NCBI RefSeq assembly: GCF_007846095.1 | Contig: NZ_VOEI01000001.1 | Coordinates: 1,204,983-1,268,982, forward strand | From: Mucilaginibacter achroorhodeus | GTDB lineage: Bacteria; Bacteroidota; Bacteroidia; Sphingobacteriales; Sphingobacteriaceae | Direction of reading: 5' to 3' | DNA: 64,000 bases | In this document: in pieces, positions 8,930-17,798 of the stretch | Numbering within the stretch: the stretch's first letter is position 1 | Layout: every line of letters begins with the position of its first letter | The notes under the pieces: generated by a model | What the model was told of the DNA's origin: nothing | Seen by the model: only the letters and a program-made list of their open reading frames with translations | The model's database searches: none | Made by a program: the position numbers and the translations under genes

Positions 8930-10018
8930 ATGAATATTACTAAAGAACAAGTATTACAAGCCCTTAGCCATGTTGAGGAGCCTGATCTGAAGAAAGACCT
9001 GGTAACCCTGAACATGATACAGGACATCCATATTGAGGGCAATAAGCTGGCCTTTTCTGTTGTGCTTACCACCCCGGCATGCCCATTAAAGGGACTAATA
9101 GAAAATGCCTGCCGCAACGCTATTGCACACTTCATCAGCAAAGAGGTTGAAGTTACTGTGATTATGACATCGCAGGTAACCACGCAGCGTAATACCGGCG
9201 TGCCGGGCGTTAAGAACATTATCGCCGTTGCCAGCGGTAAGGGCGGTGTGGGTAAATCAACCGTATCTGTAAACCTGGCCTTAGCGCTGGCGAAAACAGG
9301 TGCCAAGGTTGGTTTAATAGATGCAGATATATATGGTCCGTCAATACCAATCATGTTTGGTTTGGAAGGTGCACGGCCTATGGCGACACAAGAGAACGGC
9401 AAAACAAGGATAGAGCCGATCGAAAAATATGGGATAAAGCTTTTGTCGATAGGTTTTTTTACCGACCCTAATCAACCTGTACCATGGCGTGGGCCAATGG
9501 TTTCCACGGCAGTTAAACAGTTGTTCAACGACGCGGATTGGGGCGAACTGGATTACCTGGTGATAGACCTGCCGCCGGGCACAGGTGATATACATATAAC
9601 CGTTACGCAAAGTTTCCCGATAACCGGGGCTGTTGTGGTAACTACACCGCAGAACGTTGCCCTTGCGGATGCTAAGAAAGGTATAGGTATGTTTATGATG
9701 GAAGCTATCAACGTACCTATCATGGGCATTGTAGAGAACATGGCCTACTTTACACCGGCAGAGTTGCCTGAAAACAAGTATTACATATTTGGCCAGGGCG
9801 GCGGACAAAAGTTGGCTGCACAACTTGACGTTCCATTTTTGGGCGAGATACCATTGATAAAAGGCATAAGCGATTCTGGCGATGCCGGCAAGCCGATAGT
9901 ATTAGAAGAGGAAAGTCCGATGACCACTGCATTTATTGATATGGCACAGCGTGTAGCACAGCAGGTTTCGATAAGAAATGCTGAAAAGGCGCATATTTTG
10001 AATGCGGTAAATAATTAA
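8930..10018 (+). CDS. mrp: Mrp/NBP35-family ATP-binding iron-sulfur carrier
   Basis: A 362-residue P-loop protein of the ApbC/Mrp family, which delivers Fe-S clusters to apoproteins. The N-terminal 80 residues form a MIP18/DUF59 domain. The deviant Walker A GKGGVGKS is at 103-110, followed by DADIYGPS and DLPPGTGD. Most Mrp proteins carry a CxxC late in the domain for cluster binding at the dimer interface. Here the matching stretch (ENMAYFTPAELPENK) has no cysteine. A nifU-like gene follows after 26 nt, supporting an Fe-S role. It is divergent from the transglycosylase gene. Confidence 0.93.
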   Translation: MNITKEQVLQALSHVEEPDLKKDLVTLNMIQDIHIEGNKLAFSVVLTTPACPLKGLIENACRNAIAHFISKEVEVTVIMTSQVTTQRNTGVPGVKNIIAVASGKGGVGKSTVSVNLALALAKTGAKVGLIDADIYGPSIPIMFGLEGARPMATQENGKTRIEPIEKYGIKLLSIGFFTDPNQPVPWRGPMVSTAVKQLFNDADWGELDYLVIDLPPGTGDIHITVTQSFPITGAVVVTTPQNVALADAKKGIGMFMMEAINVPIMGIVENMAYFTPAELPENKYYIFGQGGGQKLAAQLDVPFLGEIPLIKGISDSGDAGKPIVLEEESPMTTAFIDMAQRVAQQVSIRNAEKAHILNAVNN

Positions 10019-10044
10019 TATCTTTACTTAATAATTTATAAAAG

Positions 10045-10323
10045 ATGAGTTTAAACGATCAGGTGGAAGCAGCGTTAGACACTATAAGGCCTTATTTAGA
10101 GGCTGATGGTGGCAACGTGTCTATTGAAGAGATAACCCCTGAAAATGTGGTAAAACTTAAGCTATTGGGATCATGCGGCTCATGCCCCATGAGTATCATG
10201 ACGCTTAAGGCGGGCATTGAACAGGCTATTAAAAAGGCTGTGCCCGAGATTACTGCTATTGAAGCAATAAACCTAACCGACATTGATGACCCCAATGCGG
10301 TGCTTCCTGAGAATTTGAGATAG
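10045..10323 (+). CDS. NifU-like iron-sulfur scaffold/carrier
   Basis: A 92-residue protein corresponding to the NifU C-terminal domain alone. Cys44 and Cys47 in GSCGSCPMS form the CxxC that ligates a cluster at a dimer interface. The N-terminal segment with RPYLEADGGNV is the family signature. It sits 26 nt after mrp on the same strand, so the two probably form one operon for Fe-S transfer. The length and start are standard for Nfu-type proteins. Confidence 0.93.
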   Translation: MSLNDQVEAALDTIRPYLEADGGNVSIEEITPENVVKLKLLGSCGSCPMSIMTLKAGIEQAIKKAVPEITAIEAINLTDIDDPNAVLPENLR

Positions 10324-10366
10324 TGTTAAGATTTGTTAAATACGCCTATAGCATCAATGCTTAGTG

Positions 10367-10374
10367 TATTTTTG
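10367..10374 (+). promoter_or_regulatory. -7 promoter element upstream of the 10431 gene
   Basis: TATTTTTG is an exact TAnnTTTG match in the gap after the nifU-like gene. It would give a leader of about 50 nt to the ATG at 10431. Confidence 0.45.
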
Positions 10375-10430
10375 TACGCTCCTAACATAATATTATTAAA
10401 AGCGGCACGTAATTGGTGTGTGTTTTTAAA

Positions 10431-11051
10431 ATGAAAAGATTAATTGGCATATTGTTTTTACTGCTTTCTTTATCTGCCCTTGGGCAGGATAAGGAAAAGC
10501 CGCTGGTACAATTCAGCGGGGTGGTATACAATGCCGATAGCGTTAAGATGATAGTGCCTTATGTAACGGTAACTAACCTTAGCCAAAAAAAGTCAGTAGT
10601 GATAAGTAATTATAATGGTTACTTTTCTTTTGTTGCGCACGAGCAGGACTCTGTTCAATTTACAGCGATAGGTTATGCGCCTGTTACGGTGGTTTTGCCG
10701 CAAAACATTAGCAGTAAAAGCTATACGGCCAAAGTGATGCTTAAACCGCAGATTACCAACCTGCCAATGGTTCGGGTTTTCCCATGGGCTACTACCGATG
10801 AATTTAGGAAAGACTTTGTCAACGCTAAAATAGCTGATGATGATCTTGAAATCGCGCGCAAAAACATTAGCCGCGCTTCAATAGTAGCTATGACCAACAC
10901 CCTGCCGCGTGATGGCCAGGAGATATCTACTGCTAATTCTCAGCAGCAACATACCAATATCGTTAACTCGCACTCCATCACAAATCCACTGCTTAACCCA
11001 CTTGCCTGGGGCAGCCTAATTAAATCCATCACAGATGGAGGAGGGAAGTAA
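10431..11051 (+). CDS. Secreted protein with carboxypeptidase-like regulatory domain
   Basis: A 206-residue protein starting with a signal peptide (Lys-Arg, a Leu/Phe-rich core, cleavage near ALGQ). Residues 25-110 resemble the CarboxypepD_reg-like beta-sandwich that Bacteroidota attach to many envelope proteins, with NYNGYFSF and SVQFTAIGYAPV segments. The rest is polar and unrecognised. The open frame begins at a TTG (10413), but the ATG at 10431 starts the signal peptide directly. Function unknown; likely periplasmic or outer-membrane associated. Confidence 0.8.
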   Translation: MKRLIGILFLLLSLSALGQDKEKPLVQFSGVVYNADSVKMIVPYVTVTNLSQKKSVVISNYNGYFSFVAHEQDSVQFTAIGYAPVTVVLPQNISSKSYTAKVMLKPQITNLPMVRVFPWATTDEFRKDFVNAKIADDDLEIARKNISRASIVAMTNTLPRDGQEISTANSQQQHTNIVNSHSITNPLLNPLAWGSLIKSITDGGGK

Positions 11052-11098
11052 GAGATTCAGGATAGTTAGAAGCAAGAATCAAAACCATTAAAATAACA

Positions 11099-11130
11099 AA
11101 GCCACTTAGTTACTAAGTGGCTTTTCTTTT
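11099..11130. terminator. Terminator between the 10431 gene and def
   Basis: GCCACTTAG at 11101-11109 pairs with CTAAGTGGC at 11113-11121 around TTA. TTTTCTTTT follows on plus and an A-rich stretch precedes it, so it may serve both convergent genes. Confidence 0.85.
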
Positions 11131-11167
11131 ATCTTGATTCCTGACTCGTGCTGTCTTTATTCTCTTC

Positions 11168-11740
11168 TTAACGACCTTTCTTCGCTGCCGGGAATTTCAT
11201 GCGGTAGTCAACGTCTACAGCACCTTTTGAAATATCGTTTAGTTTCTTTTCTATCAATCGTTTACGCAACGGGCTAAGCTTGTCTGTAAACAACTTGCCC
11301 TCAATATGATCATACTCGTGCTGAATGATACGGGCTGCCATACCTGTGAATGTTTCCTCATGATGTTTCCAATCCTCATCGTAATACGATAAGCGAACGG
11401 TTGATTTCCTGGTGACATCTTCTCTAATATCCGGTATGCTTAAACATCCTTCGTTAAAAGACCATTCTTCGCCGCTCTCTTCTAATATGATAGCATTTAT
11501 AAACGCTTTTTTGAAATTCTTAAGTTCAGGCTCCTCATCATCAAACGGGGTAGCATCAACTACAAACAATCGCATAGACATACCCACCTGTGGAGCGGCT
11601 AAGCCGACGCCACGCGCACCATACATGGTTTCGTACATGTTCTCAACCAGTTCTTTTATATGCGGATATTCGTCGGCTTCAATGGCGGTAGCTTTTCTTC
11701 TCAAAACAGGGTCGCCGTAGGCAACAATAGGATATTTCAT
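11168..11740 (-). CDS. def: Peptide deformylase
   Basis: Removes the formyl group from the N-terminal Met of new proteins. All three metal/active-site motifs are present: GVGLAAPQ at 44-51, EGCLS with metal ligand Cys99, and HEYDH at 141-145 giving the two His ligands and the catalytic Glu. At 190 residues it has the usual length. It lies 21 nt downstream of an M16 peptidase gene, but a consensus promoter sits at the end of that gene, so def can be transcribed alone, possibly as a nearly leaderless mRNA. Confidence 0.97.
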   Translation of the reverse strand: MKYPIVAYGDPVLRRKATAIEADEYPHIKELVENMYETMYGARGVGLAAPQVGMSMRLFVVDATPFDDEEPELKNFKKAFINAIILEESGEEWSFNEGCLSIPDIREDVTRKSTVRLSYYDEDWKHHEETFTGMAARIIQHEYDHIEGKLFTDKLSPLRKRLIEKKLNDISKGAVDVDYRMKFPAAKKGR

Positions 11741-11744
11741 TTTA

Positions 11745-11776
11745 CAAAGGTAAAAGTTTATTTATTTAGGCTCAAA
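11745..11776 (-). promoter_or_regulatory. Consensus promoter of def
   Basis: On minus TTTG (11773-11776) is followed after 20 nt by TACCTTTG (11745-11752), an exact -7 element. Only 4 nt separate the element from the def ATG, so the mRNA would be leaderless or nearly so. Confidence 0.65.
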
Positions 11777-12991
11777 CAGCAAGGTTATTAAACCATTGAT
11801 ATCGAATATTTCGTTGCTAATTTCTAGCAGATGATCGGCTGTAACAGCATTTACTTTAGCGAAAACATCTTCGAGCGTATCAATACGGTCAAAGTCCATT
11901 AAGCTTTTGGCCATAGATATGATAAGACTCATCCGGCTTTCCTCGGCAAGGGCAATCTGGCCTATAAATTTGTCTTTTGCTTGTTTAAGCTGTACTTCGC
12001 CTAAGCGATTATCACGTAACTTTTTAAGTTCCTTGTGAACAAGCTTTGTGGCTTTGTCTGTTTTTTCAGCATCGGTGCCAAGATAAATTGAAAAGATGCC
12101 GGTATCAGTAAGCGAAGTATAGTTTGATTCAATGGTATAAGCAATACCGTGCTTTTCGCGGATCTCCAAATTCAGTCGGTTACTCATACCCATGCCACCA
12201 AGTATGTTATTCAGCAGCAGCAACCCGTATTTATGTTGATGCGCCGAGGGATAGGCCCTGCCACCAATGATACAATGCGTTTGGGCAATAGGCTTTTGCA
12301 CTGCATAAATACCCGTTGTTACCGCTTTCGGTGAAATTCGATTTTTATGCGATGTGTTTTCAGGTATAGTACCAAAATACTTTTCACACATTTTTATCAG
12401 CTTCTCAAACTTGTAATCACCGTAAACGGCAAAAACCATTTGATGGGTGTTGTGGGTTGCTTTCGTAAAATGACGAATATCCTGCTGTGAAATGGCTGCC
12501 ACACTTTCATCAGTTCCTAAAATATTGTTACCTATAGGGTGATCTTTAAACAAATATTCTTCAAAGTCATCCTGTATCGCTTCTTCAGGCTGGTCCTGGT
12601 ATGAGGCTATTTCATCGAGTATCACCCCCCGCTCTTTTTCCATTTCCTCCTCAGGGAAAGTTGAGTGGAAAATGATATCCTCAAACAGATCAACTGCGCG
12701 CTGTAGGTGCTGGTTCAACAACGAAGCATGGATGCAGGTGTATTCTTTTGTGGTATATGCATTAAGGTCCGCCCCCACCATTTCCAGGTAATTTAGTATC
12801 TGTGTAGTGTTGCGCCGTTTGGTTTCCTTAAACAGCATGTGCTCAATAAAATGAGCCAAACCCTCTTTACCGGGCAATTCATCGCGCGAACCTGCGTTGA
12901 AAACAAAACAACAATGCGTTATTGGCGATGGTGAATGTTTAAAAAGGATGCGGATGCCGTTTGATAAGGTATGTATCTGATGGTCTGTCAT
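11762..12991 (-). CDS. M16 family zinc peptidase
   Basis: A 409-residue pitrilysin/processing-peptidase type protein. The inverted zinc motif HxxEH is His47-Phe-Ile-Glu50-His51, followed by the third-ligand region ERGVILDEI about 75 residues later. The C-terminal half has the second M16 fold with GMGMSNRLNLEIREKHGIAYT. There is no signal peptide, so it is predicted to be cytoplasmic. Such 400-residue proteins often act as homodimers or pair with a second subunit. It lies upstream of def on the same strand and is divergent from hpt. Confidence 0.93.
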   Translation of the reverse strand: MTDHQIHTLSNGIRILFKHSPSPITHCCFVFNAGSRDELPGKEGLAHFIEHMLFKETKRRNTTQILNYLEMVGADLNAYTTKEYTCIHASLLNQHLQRAVDLFEDIIFHSTFPEEEMEKERGVILDEIASYQDQPEEAIQDDFEEYLFKDHPIGNNILGTDESVAAISQQDIRHFTKATHNTHQMVFAVYGDYKFEKLIKMCEKYFGTIPENTSHKNRISPKAVTTGIYAVQKPIAQTHCIIGGRAYPSAHQHKYGLLLLNNILGGMGMSNRLNLEIREKHGIAYTIESNYTSLTDTGIFSIYLGTDAEKTDKATKLVHKELKKLRDNRLGEVQLKQAKDKFIGQIALAEESRMSLIISMAKSLMDFDRIDTLEDVFAKVNAVTADHLLEISNEIFDINGLITLLFEPK

Positions 12992-12999
12992 AAAACGTT

Positions 13000-13007
13000 C
13001 AAAGATA
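13000..13007 (-). promoter_or_regulatory. -7 promoter element of the M16 peptidase gene
   Basis: On minus TATCTTTG, an exact TAnnTTTG match, lies 8 nt before the ATG. No TTTG is found at 19-20 nt; one occurs at 13 nt (13021-13024). Confidence 0.5.
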
Positions 13008-13051
13008 GCGTATAAAGCCGCAAATTGTTTCGCAATTAGTATGTTTACAGC

Positions 13052-13591
13052 ATGAAATTACAAATAGCCGACCTTGAGTTTGAACCCATGTTTTCGCACG
13101 AGGCGATACAGCAGCGCGTTGCAGAACTTGCGCAGGATATTAATAATGACTTTGAAGATCGCCAGCCTGTATTTGTGGGGGTGCTTAACGGCAGCTTCCT
13201 GTTTATTGCCGACTTGGTACGCGAGATTGTGGTGCCGTGCGAAGTAACATTTGTAAAACTGGCTTCGTACTTCGGTGGAACGTCAAGTACCCGCCAGATC
13301 CGCGACGACTTTGACTTAACAATAGACATCAAGGACCGAGACATTATCCTGATAGAAGACATCATCGACACAGGTAACACTATCAAATTTCTGATCGAGA
13401 AACTGCAGGTACGCGAACCCAGGTCAATCACCGTTTGCAGCCTTTTACTAAAACCCGATTCCATAGAACATAGCATTGAAGAACTGCGTTACGTGGCCTT
13501 CCAGATCCCTAATAAATTTGTGGTAGGCTATGGCTTAGATTACCGCGAATTGGGAAGGAATTTGAGGGGGATTTATCAGAAGGTGGGGTGA
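13052..13591 (+). CDS. hpt: Hypoxanthine phosphoribosyltransferase
   Basis: Purine salvage enzyme converting hypoxanthine/guanine and PRPP to IMP/GMP. The PRPP-binding loop is at 101-110 (IEDIIDTGNT), with the upstream GVLNGSFLF loop and a C-terminal GYGLDYRELGRNL segment that closes over the base. The 179-residue length is typical. Its TGA stop overlaps the ATG of the next gene (TGATG at 13589-13593), indicating translational coupling with a secreted protein of unknown role. Confidence 0.95.
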   Translation: MKLQIADLEFEPMFSHEAIQQRVAELAQDINNDFEDRQPVFVGVLNGSFLFIADLVREIVVPCEVTFVKLASYFGGTSSTRQIRDDFDLTIDIKDRDIILIEDIIDTGNTIKFLIEKLQVREPRSITVCSLLLKPDSIEHSIEELRYVAFQIPNKFVVGYGLDYRELGRNLRGIYQKVG

Positions 13592-14171
13592 TGAGAATTC
13601 TGATTGCATTGTTATTGATGATACCTTTTGCTGATACGGCTCAGCCTCTGCCACGTAATTACGGCGTCATTGATAGTTCTCAACATTCGATGGCTTTTGC
13701 GCAGTTGCACGAAAAGTACGACCGCATTGTTGCCTACACAACAGAAGGTTACTGGCAGTCTAACGTAATACATTATGCATTGATAGCGGAAAGGCAAGGT
13801 GTTTATTATAAAGGCACTATCATGTGCGAGCAAAAAGACGACGAAACTTGGCCCGATCCGGTGCTAATAATAAAAACGACTGACACAAAAAAGCAAAAGC
13901 AATTTTTGATCAGCTTAGCGCGGCAAACCTTTGGATTATCAACTCAGATTCGTTAAATAATCAGATACATTACAACGCCAACGGTTCCAGTATTGCATCG
14001 AGCCTGAGTGATGGCACCAATTACAGATTCGAGTTGATCTCAGGTGACAAATTTACTGCCATAGACGCTTATGAACCCGATTGGTTTGCAGAACGATTGC
14101 CCGAGTACATCCAGCGCAAGCAGTTCATCAAAGTCAGGGATGAATTTGTAAAGGCATACAAAAGCTTATAG
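13591..14171 (+). pseudogene. Secreted hypothetical protein in two frames (frameshift or -1 recoding at a slip site)
   Basis: Reading from the ATG at 13591 gives a signal peptide (cleavage near DTAQ) and a 121-residue product ending at 13956. The frame one base back is open from 13884 to a TAG at 14169-14171 and continues the protein sensibly, with segments such as AIFDQLSANLWIIN and YEPDWFAERLPEY. Joining the two frames at 13887-13893 gives 193 residues. The join falls exactly on A AAA AAG in the zero frame, the classical -1 slippery heptamer; a single missing A would look the same. No family is recognised. It may be a true frameshift mutation, a sequencing error in the A-run, or programmed frameshifting. 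Confidence 0.7.
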
Positions 14172-14180
14172 CCCTCTACT

Positions 14181-14211
14181 GGTCTAAGTTAGCGACAGCG
14201 TAACTTAGACC
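14181..14211. repeat. Perfect 11-bp inverted repeat
   Basis: GGTCTAAGTTA (14181-14191) and TAACTTAGACC (14201-14211) flank a 9-nt loop. No T-run follows on either strand, so it is a poor intrinsic terminator. Confidence 0.6.
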
Positions 14212-14266
14212 TAAAACGATCAAAGCTTCCAGCTTGTGTCGTAAGGAGAATTCTTGCCGCATTGTT

Positions 14267-14289
14267 GGTTGAAGTTGGAAACTTCAACC
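14267..14289. repeat. Perfect 10-bp hairpin downstream of mfd
   Basis: GGTTGAAGTT (14267-14276) and AACTTCAACC (14280-14289) are separated by GGA. It lies 22 nt past the mfd stop. It lacks a T-run and may be a processing or repeat element. Confidence 0.55.
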
Positions 14290-14311
14290 AGTACTGAGGA
14301 ATTGGACAGAC

Positions 14312-17300
14312 CTACGCCCAAATAACCCTCATCTCACCTAACAACTCCAGCGCTTCTTCAATAGTACTAACCCGGTCAACGCTTAAACGTAGTGTGTTCT
14401 TAACCTCTTTAAGATTGGTGCGCCTTGGGTTGCGTTGCACAAAATTGAGCACCTCCCGGAACTCATCTGTTTCAAAATATGACGATTGCTGGTTGCTTAC
14501 AAAATAGCCGCGTAACACATTATTTTTAAGCGACAGTTTTTCGAATCCTATCGCTTTACCCAACCACTGTAAGCGGATGGAATTAAATAACTCGTTAACC
14601 TGGTGAGGTATCGGGCCAAACCTGTCATGCAGTTGCTGTTGAAACGCTTGTAGTTCGGTTTCGTTTTCCAGTTTGCTTAACTCCGTGTACAAATTATAGC
14701 GTTCGCCGATGTTAGTTACATATTCATCAGGGATCAGAATCTCCTGGTCGGTATCTATTTGGGTAAAACTGATATATGGCCTTGGCTTTTCCTCGGGGAA
14801 CACACCTTTAAATTCTTCGTCTTTTAGTTCGTGGATAGCTTCGTCTAAGATCTTATGGTACATCTCAAAACCTATTTCGGCAATAAAGCCACTTTGCTCG
14901 GCGCCCAATAGGTTACCGCTACCGCGGATATCCAGGTCGCGCATGGCTACGTTAAAGCCGCTCCCCAGATCGCTGAACTCCTCGATGGCACTCAAACGCT
15001 TGCGGGCCTCATTTGTCAAAGTACTCAACGGCGGACTAAGCAAATAACAGAACGCCTTTTTATTGCTCCTGCCCACGCGGCCACGCATCTGATGCAAGTC
15101 GCTTAGCCCAAACATATGAGCGTGATTGATAATGATGGTGTTGGCGTTGGGGATATCCAAACCAGCCTCAATAATGGTGGTAGCTACCAACACGTCGTAC
15201 TCGTGGTTCACAAACTTCAGCATCACGTCTTCCAGCGCATCGCCATCTAACTGACCGTGGGCAATACCTATTCGGGCCTTCGGAACCAGTTTATGGATCA
15301 GGGCGCCTAATTGCGGCAGATCTGCCACGCGGTTATGGATAAAGAATACCTGACCGTCGCGTTCTATCTCGTACTGCACGGCATCTTTAATCAGGGTATC
15401 ATTAAACACATGCAGCTCGGTAACTACCGGCTGGCGGTTTGGCGGTGGTGTTGATATGATAGAAAGGTCGCGTGCGCCCATCAGCGAAAAGTGCAGCGTA
15501 CGCGGGATAGGTGTGGCCGTTAGCGTCAGCGTATCAACATTAGCGCGCATCTGTTTAAGCTTTTCCTTTACAGTTACACCAAACTTTTGCTCCTCGTCAA
15601 TGATCATCAGACCGAGGTCTTTAAACTTCACATCCTTGCTCACCAAACGGTGTGTGCCAATGATTATATCAACTTTGCCATCCTTAAGCTTCTCAAGCGT
15701 TTCTTTGATCTGCTTACTGGTTTTAAAGCGGTTAATGTAATCTATATTAGCCGGGAACCCCTTAAGCCTGTCGCTAAAGGTCTTATAGTGTTGTGCCGCC
15801 AGGATAGTAGTTGGCACCAATATAGCCACCTGCTTGCTATCGGCAACGGCCTTAAACGCCGCTCTTACAGCAACTTCTGTTTTTCCGAAACCCACGTCGC
15901 CGCAAATAAGGCGATCCATTGGGTGCGGCGATTCCATATCTTTTTTAAAGTCTGCAGTTGCTTTTTCCTGGTCGGGGGTATCCTCGTACAAAAAGTTAGC
16001 TTCCAGCTCGGTTTGCAGGTAACTATCGGGCGAAAACGCATTACCGCTTTGGGCTTTACGCACGGCGTACAGCTTTATCAGGTCGCGGGCAATGTCCTTA
16101 ACTTTTTTTTTTGTTGTTTTCTTAAGACGTTCCCAGGTGTCGGTACCCAGCTTATTCATGCGCGGTTGGGTACCCTCCTTGCCACTGTATTTGCTGATGC
16201 GGTTAAGCGAGTTGATGTTTACATATAGCAGGTCGTTATCAGCATAAACAAGCCTTATCATTTCCTGCGTTTTACCATTAACCTCCACTTTTTCCAGTCC
16301 GGCGTATTTGCCAATGCCATGGTCAATATGGGTGATAAAATCGCCGGGCTTAAGATCTCGTAATTCTTTTAGCGTTATGGCTTGCGATCGCTGATACCCC
16401 TTTTTAAGTTTATACTTATAATAACGGTCAAATATCTGGTGATCTGTGTAACAAGCCAGCTTTTGTTCCCTGTCAATAAATCCTTCGCGGATGGAAATAT
16501 TTACCGGCGTAAACTTTACCGTTTTATCCAGGTCATCCAGTATGGCGTATAAACGCTCAACTTGTTTGGCAGAGTCCGTAAGGATAAAGTTTTCTATCTT
16601 CTCTGCCTCGTTGTTCTTAAAGTTGTGGATAAGCAGGTTAAAGTCCTTATTGAATGATGGCTGCGGGCGCATATCAAAATTGATCACCTGCGCATCATTA
16701 TAAAAAAACTGTTTGCCAAACTCTACCAGCGGGAAATCATGCAATTGGTCGGCTATCAGTTTCTCATCTGTAAAAGCAAACTTAGGGTCTATCCAATCGA
16801 GGTTTTGATTTTTTTCCTCGGCAGATAAAGCTTTCCATAAAGCGGTTGCTTTTTTATGGCCGCTTTGGATAATATCCAGCGTAAACTGTACATCTTTTAT
16901 CCATACCTGCGTGCCTGCTTCAACATACTCCAACAGCGAAATATTGTGTTCAGTTAAGAACTTTGATTGCACGTTAGGAACAATGGTGATCTGCTTTACC
17001 TGTTCAACAGAAAGTTGGCTTTCTATCTCAAAAGTGCGGATAGATTCTATCATGTCGCCAAAAAACTCTACGCGGTAAGGCAGGTCATGCGAGAATGAGA
17101 AAATGTCTACAATGCCTCCGCGGATTGAAAACTGGCCCGGCTCATAAACAAAATCAACGCGGTCAAAATCATATTCAACCAAAAATTCGTTGATGAAATC
17201 GATGCTGAGTTTATTATTGACACTGATCTCAAGGGTGTTTTTCTCTAATGATGAACGATCGATCACTTTCTCAGCCAATGCCTCGGGGTAGGTTACAATC

Positions 17301-17662
17301 AGTTGGCCATACTCGGTAGAGTGGTTCAGTTCGTTCAATACCTCGGCACGGGCCAAAACGTTGGAACTGTCTGGCTGGGTAAACTCAAACGGCTTACGGT
17401 ATGATGATGGGAAAAAAAGAACATCTTTACCGGTTAAATTCTCAAGGTCTGATAAGAAATAGGCAGCCTCTTCCCGCTCTGGCAACACAAATATCATGTG
17501 CTTATGCTGCAAAAAATACAATGCAGTGGCCATGGCCGCATCTCCCGATCCGACTAAACCTCGCAGCTGTACTCTTGGACTCTTGCCGGCATTTAACGCT
17601 TTTGCCAGCCTGGTTATCCGTTCATCAGCCTTATATCGCTCTAAAATATCACGGATGTTCAA
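14312..17662 (-). CDS. mfd: Transcription-repair coupling factor
   Basis: A 1116-residue ATP-dependent translocase that removes stalled RNA polymerase at lesions and recruits UvrA. The N-terminal third holds the UvrB-homology region, followed by the RNA-polymerase-interaction domain (about 420-520, DFITHIDHGIGKY). The SF2 translocase has Walker A GDVGFGKTEV (about residue 590), an IDEEQKFG Walker B box and QMRGRVGRS motif VI. The C-terminal TRCF domain follows. The frame starts with TTG at 17662, and no in-frame ATG is placed better. A -7 promoter element lies 7 nt upstream. It is isolated, with unrelated genes on both sides. Confidence 0.97.
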   Translation of the reverse strand: MNIRDILERYKADERITRLAKALNAGKSPRVQLRGLVGSGDAAMATALYFLQHKHMIFVLPEREEAAYFLSDLENLTGKDVLFFPSSYRKPFEFTQPDSSNVLARAEVLNELNHSTEYGQLIVTYPEALAEKVIDRSSLEKNTLEISVNNKLSIDFINEFLVEYDFDRVDFVYEPGQFSIRGGIVDIFSFSHDLPYRVEFFGDMIESIRTFEIESQLSVEQVKQITIVPNVQSKFLTEHNISLLEYVEAGTQVWIKDVQFTLDIIQSGHKKATALWKALSAEEKNQNLDWIDPKFAFTDEKLIADQLHDFPLVEFGKQFFYNDAQVINFDMRPQPSFNKDFNLLIHNFKNNEAEKIENFILTDSAKQVERLYAILDDLDKTVKFTPVNISIREGFIDREQKLACYTDHQIFDRYYKYKLKKGYQRSQAITLKELRDLKPGDFITHIDHGIGKYAGLEKVEVNGKTQEMIRLVYADNDLLYVNINSLNRISKYSGKEGTQPRMNKLGTDTWERLKKTTKKKVKDIARDLIKLYAVRKAQSGNAFSPDSYLQTELEANFLYEDTPDQEKATADFKKDMESPHPMDRLICGDVGFGKTEVAVRAAFKAVADSKQVAILVPTTILAAQHYKTFSDRLKGFPANIDYINRFKTSKQIKETLEKLKDGKVDIIIGTHRLVSKDVKFKDLGLMIIDEEQKFGVTVKEKLKQMRANVDTLTLTATPIPRTLHFSLMGARDLSIISTPPPNRQPVVTELHVFNDTLIKDAVQYEIERDGQVFFIHNRVADLPQLGALIHKLVPKARIGIAHGQLDGDALEDVMLKFVNHEYDVLVATTIIEAGLDIPNANTIIINHAHMFGLSDLHQMRGRVGRSNKKAFCYLLSPPLSTLTNEARKRLSAIEEFSDLGSGFNVAMRDLDIRGSGNLLGAEQSGFIAEIGFEMYHKILDEAIHELKDEEFKGVFPEEKPRPYISFTQIDTDQEILIPDEYVTNIGERYNLYTELSKLENETELQAFQQQLHDRFGPIPHQVNELFNSIRLQWLGKAIGFEKLSLKNNVLRGYFVSNQQSSYFETDEFREVLNFVQRNPRRTNLKEVKNTLRLSVDRVSTIEEALELLGEMRVIWA

Positions 17663-17669
17663 ATCGGTG

Positions 17670-17677
17670 CAAATATA
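17670..17677 (-). promoter_or_regulatory. -7 promoter element of mfd
   Basis: TATATTTG on minus matches TAnnTTTG exactly and ends 7 nt before the TTG start. This supports the TTG start and suggests a very short leader. Confidence 0.5.
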
Positions 17678-17798
17678 AAGTAATTACATCTTCTTGGCCA
17701 CCTGTAGCCAATTATCATATTTTAAAGCAAACAATTTGACCTTATGTTTACTTTTTAATGATAAATACACAATACACACATTTACAACCTTTACAGAG

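Noticed and set aside
14181..14211. Intrinsic terminator
   Set aside because: The stem is strong, but no T-run follows on either strand, so it is listed only as an inverted repeat.
15587..16228. Open frame of 213 codons on plus inside mfd
   Set aside because: It is antisense to a well-supported Mfd gene, has no domain and reflects codon bias on the other strand.
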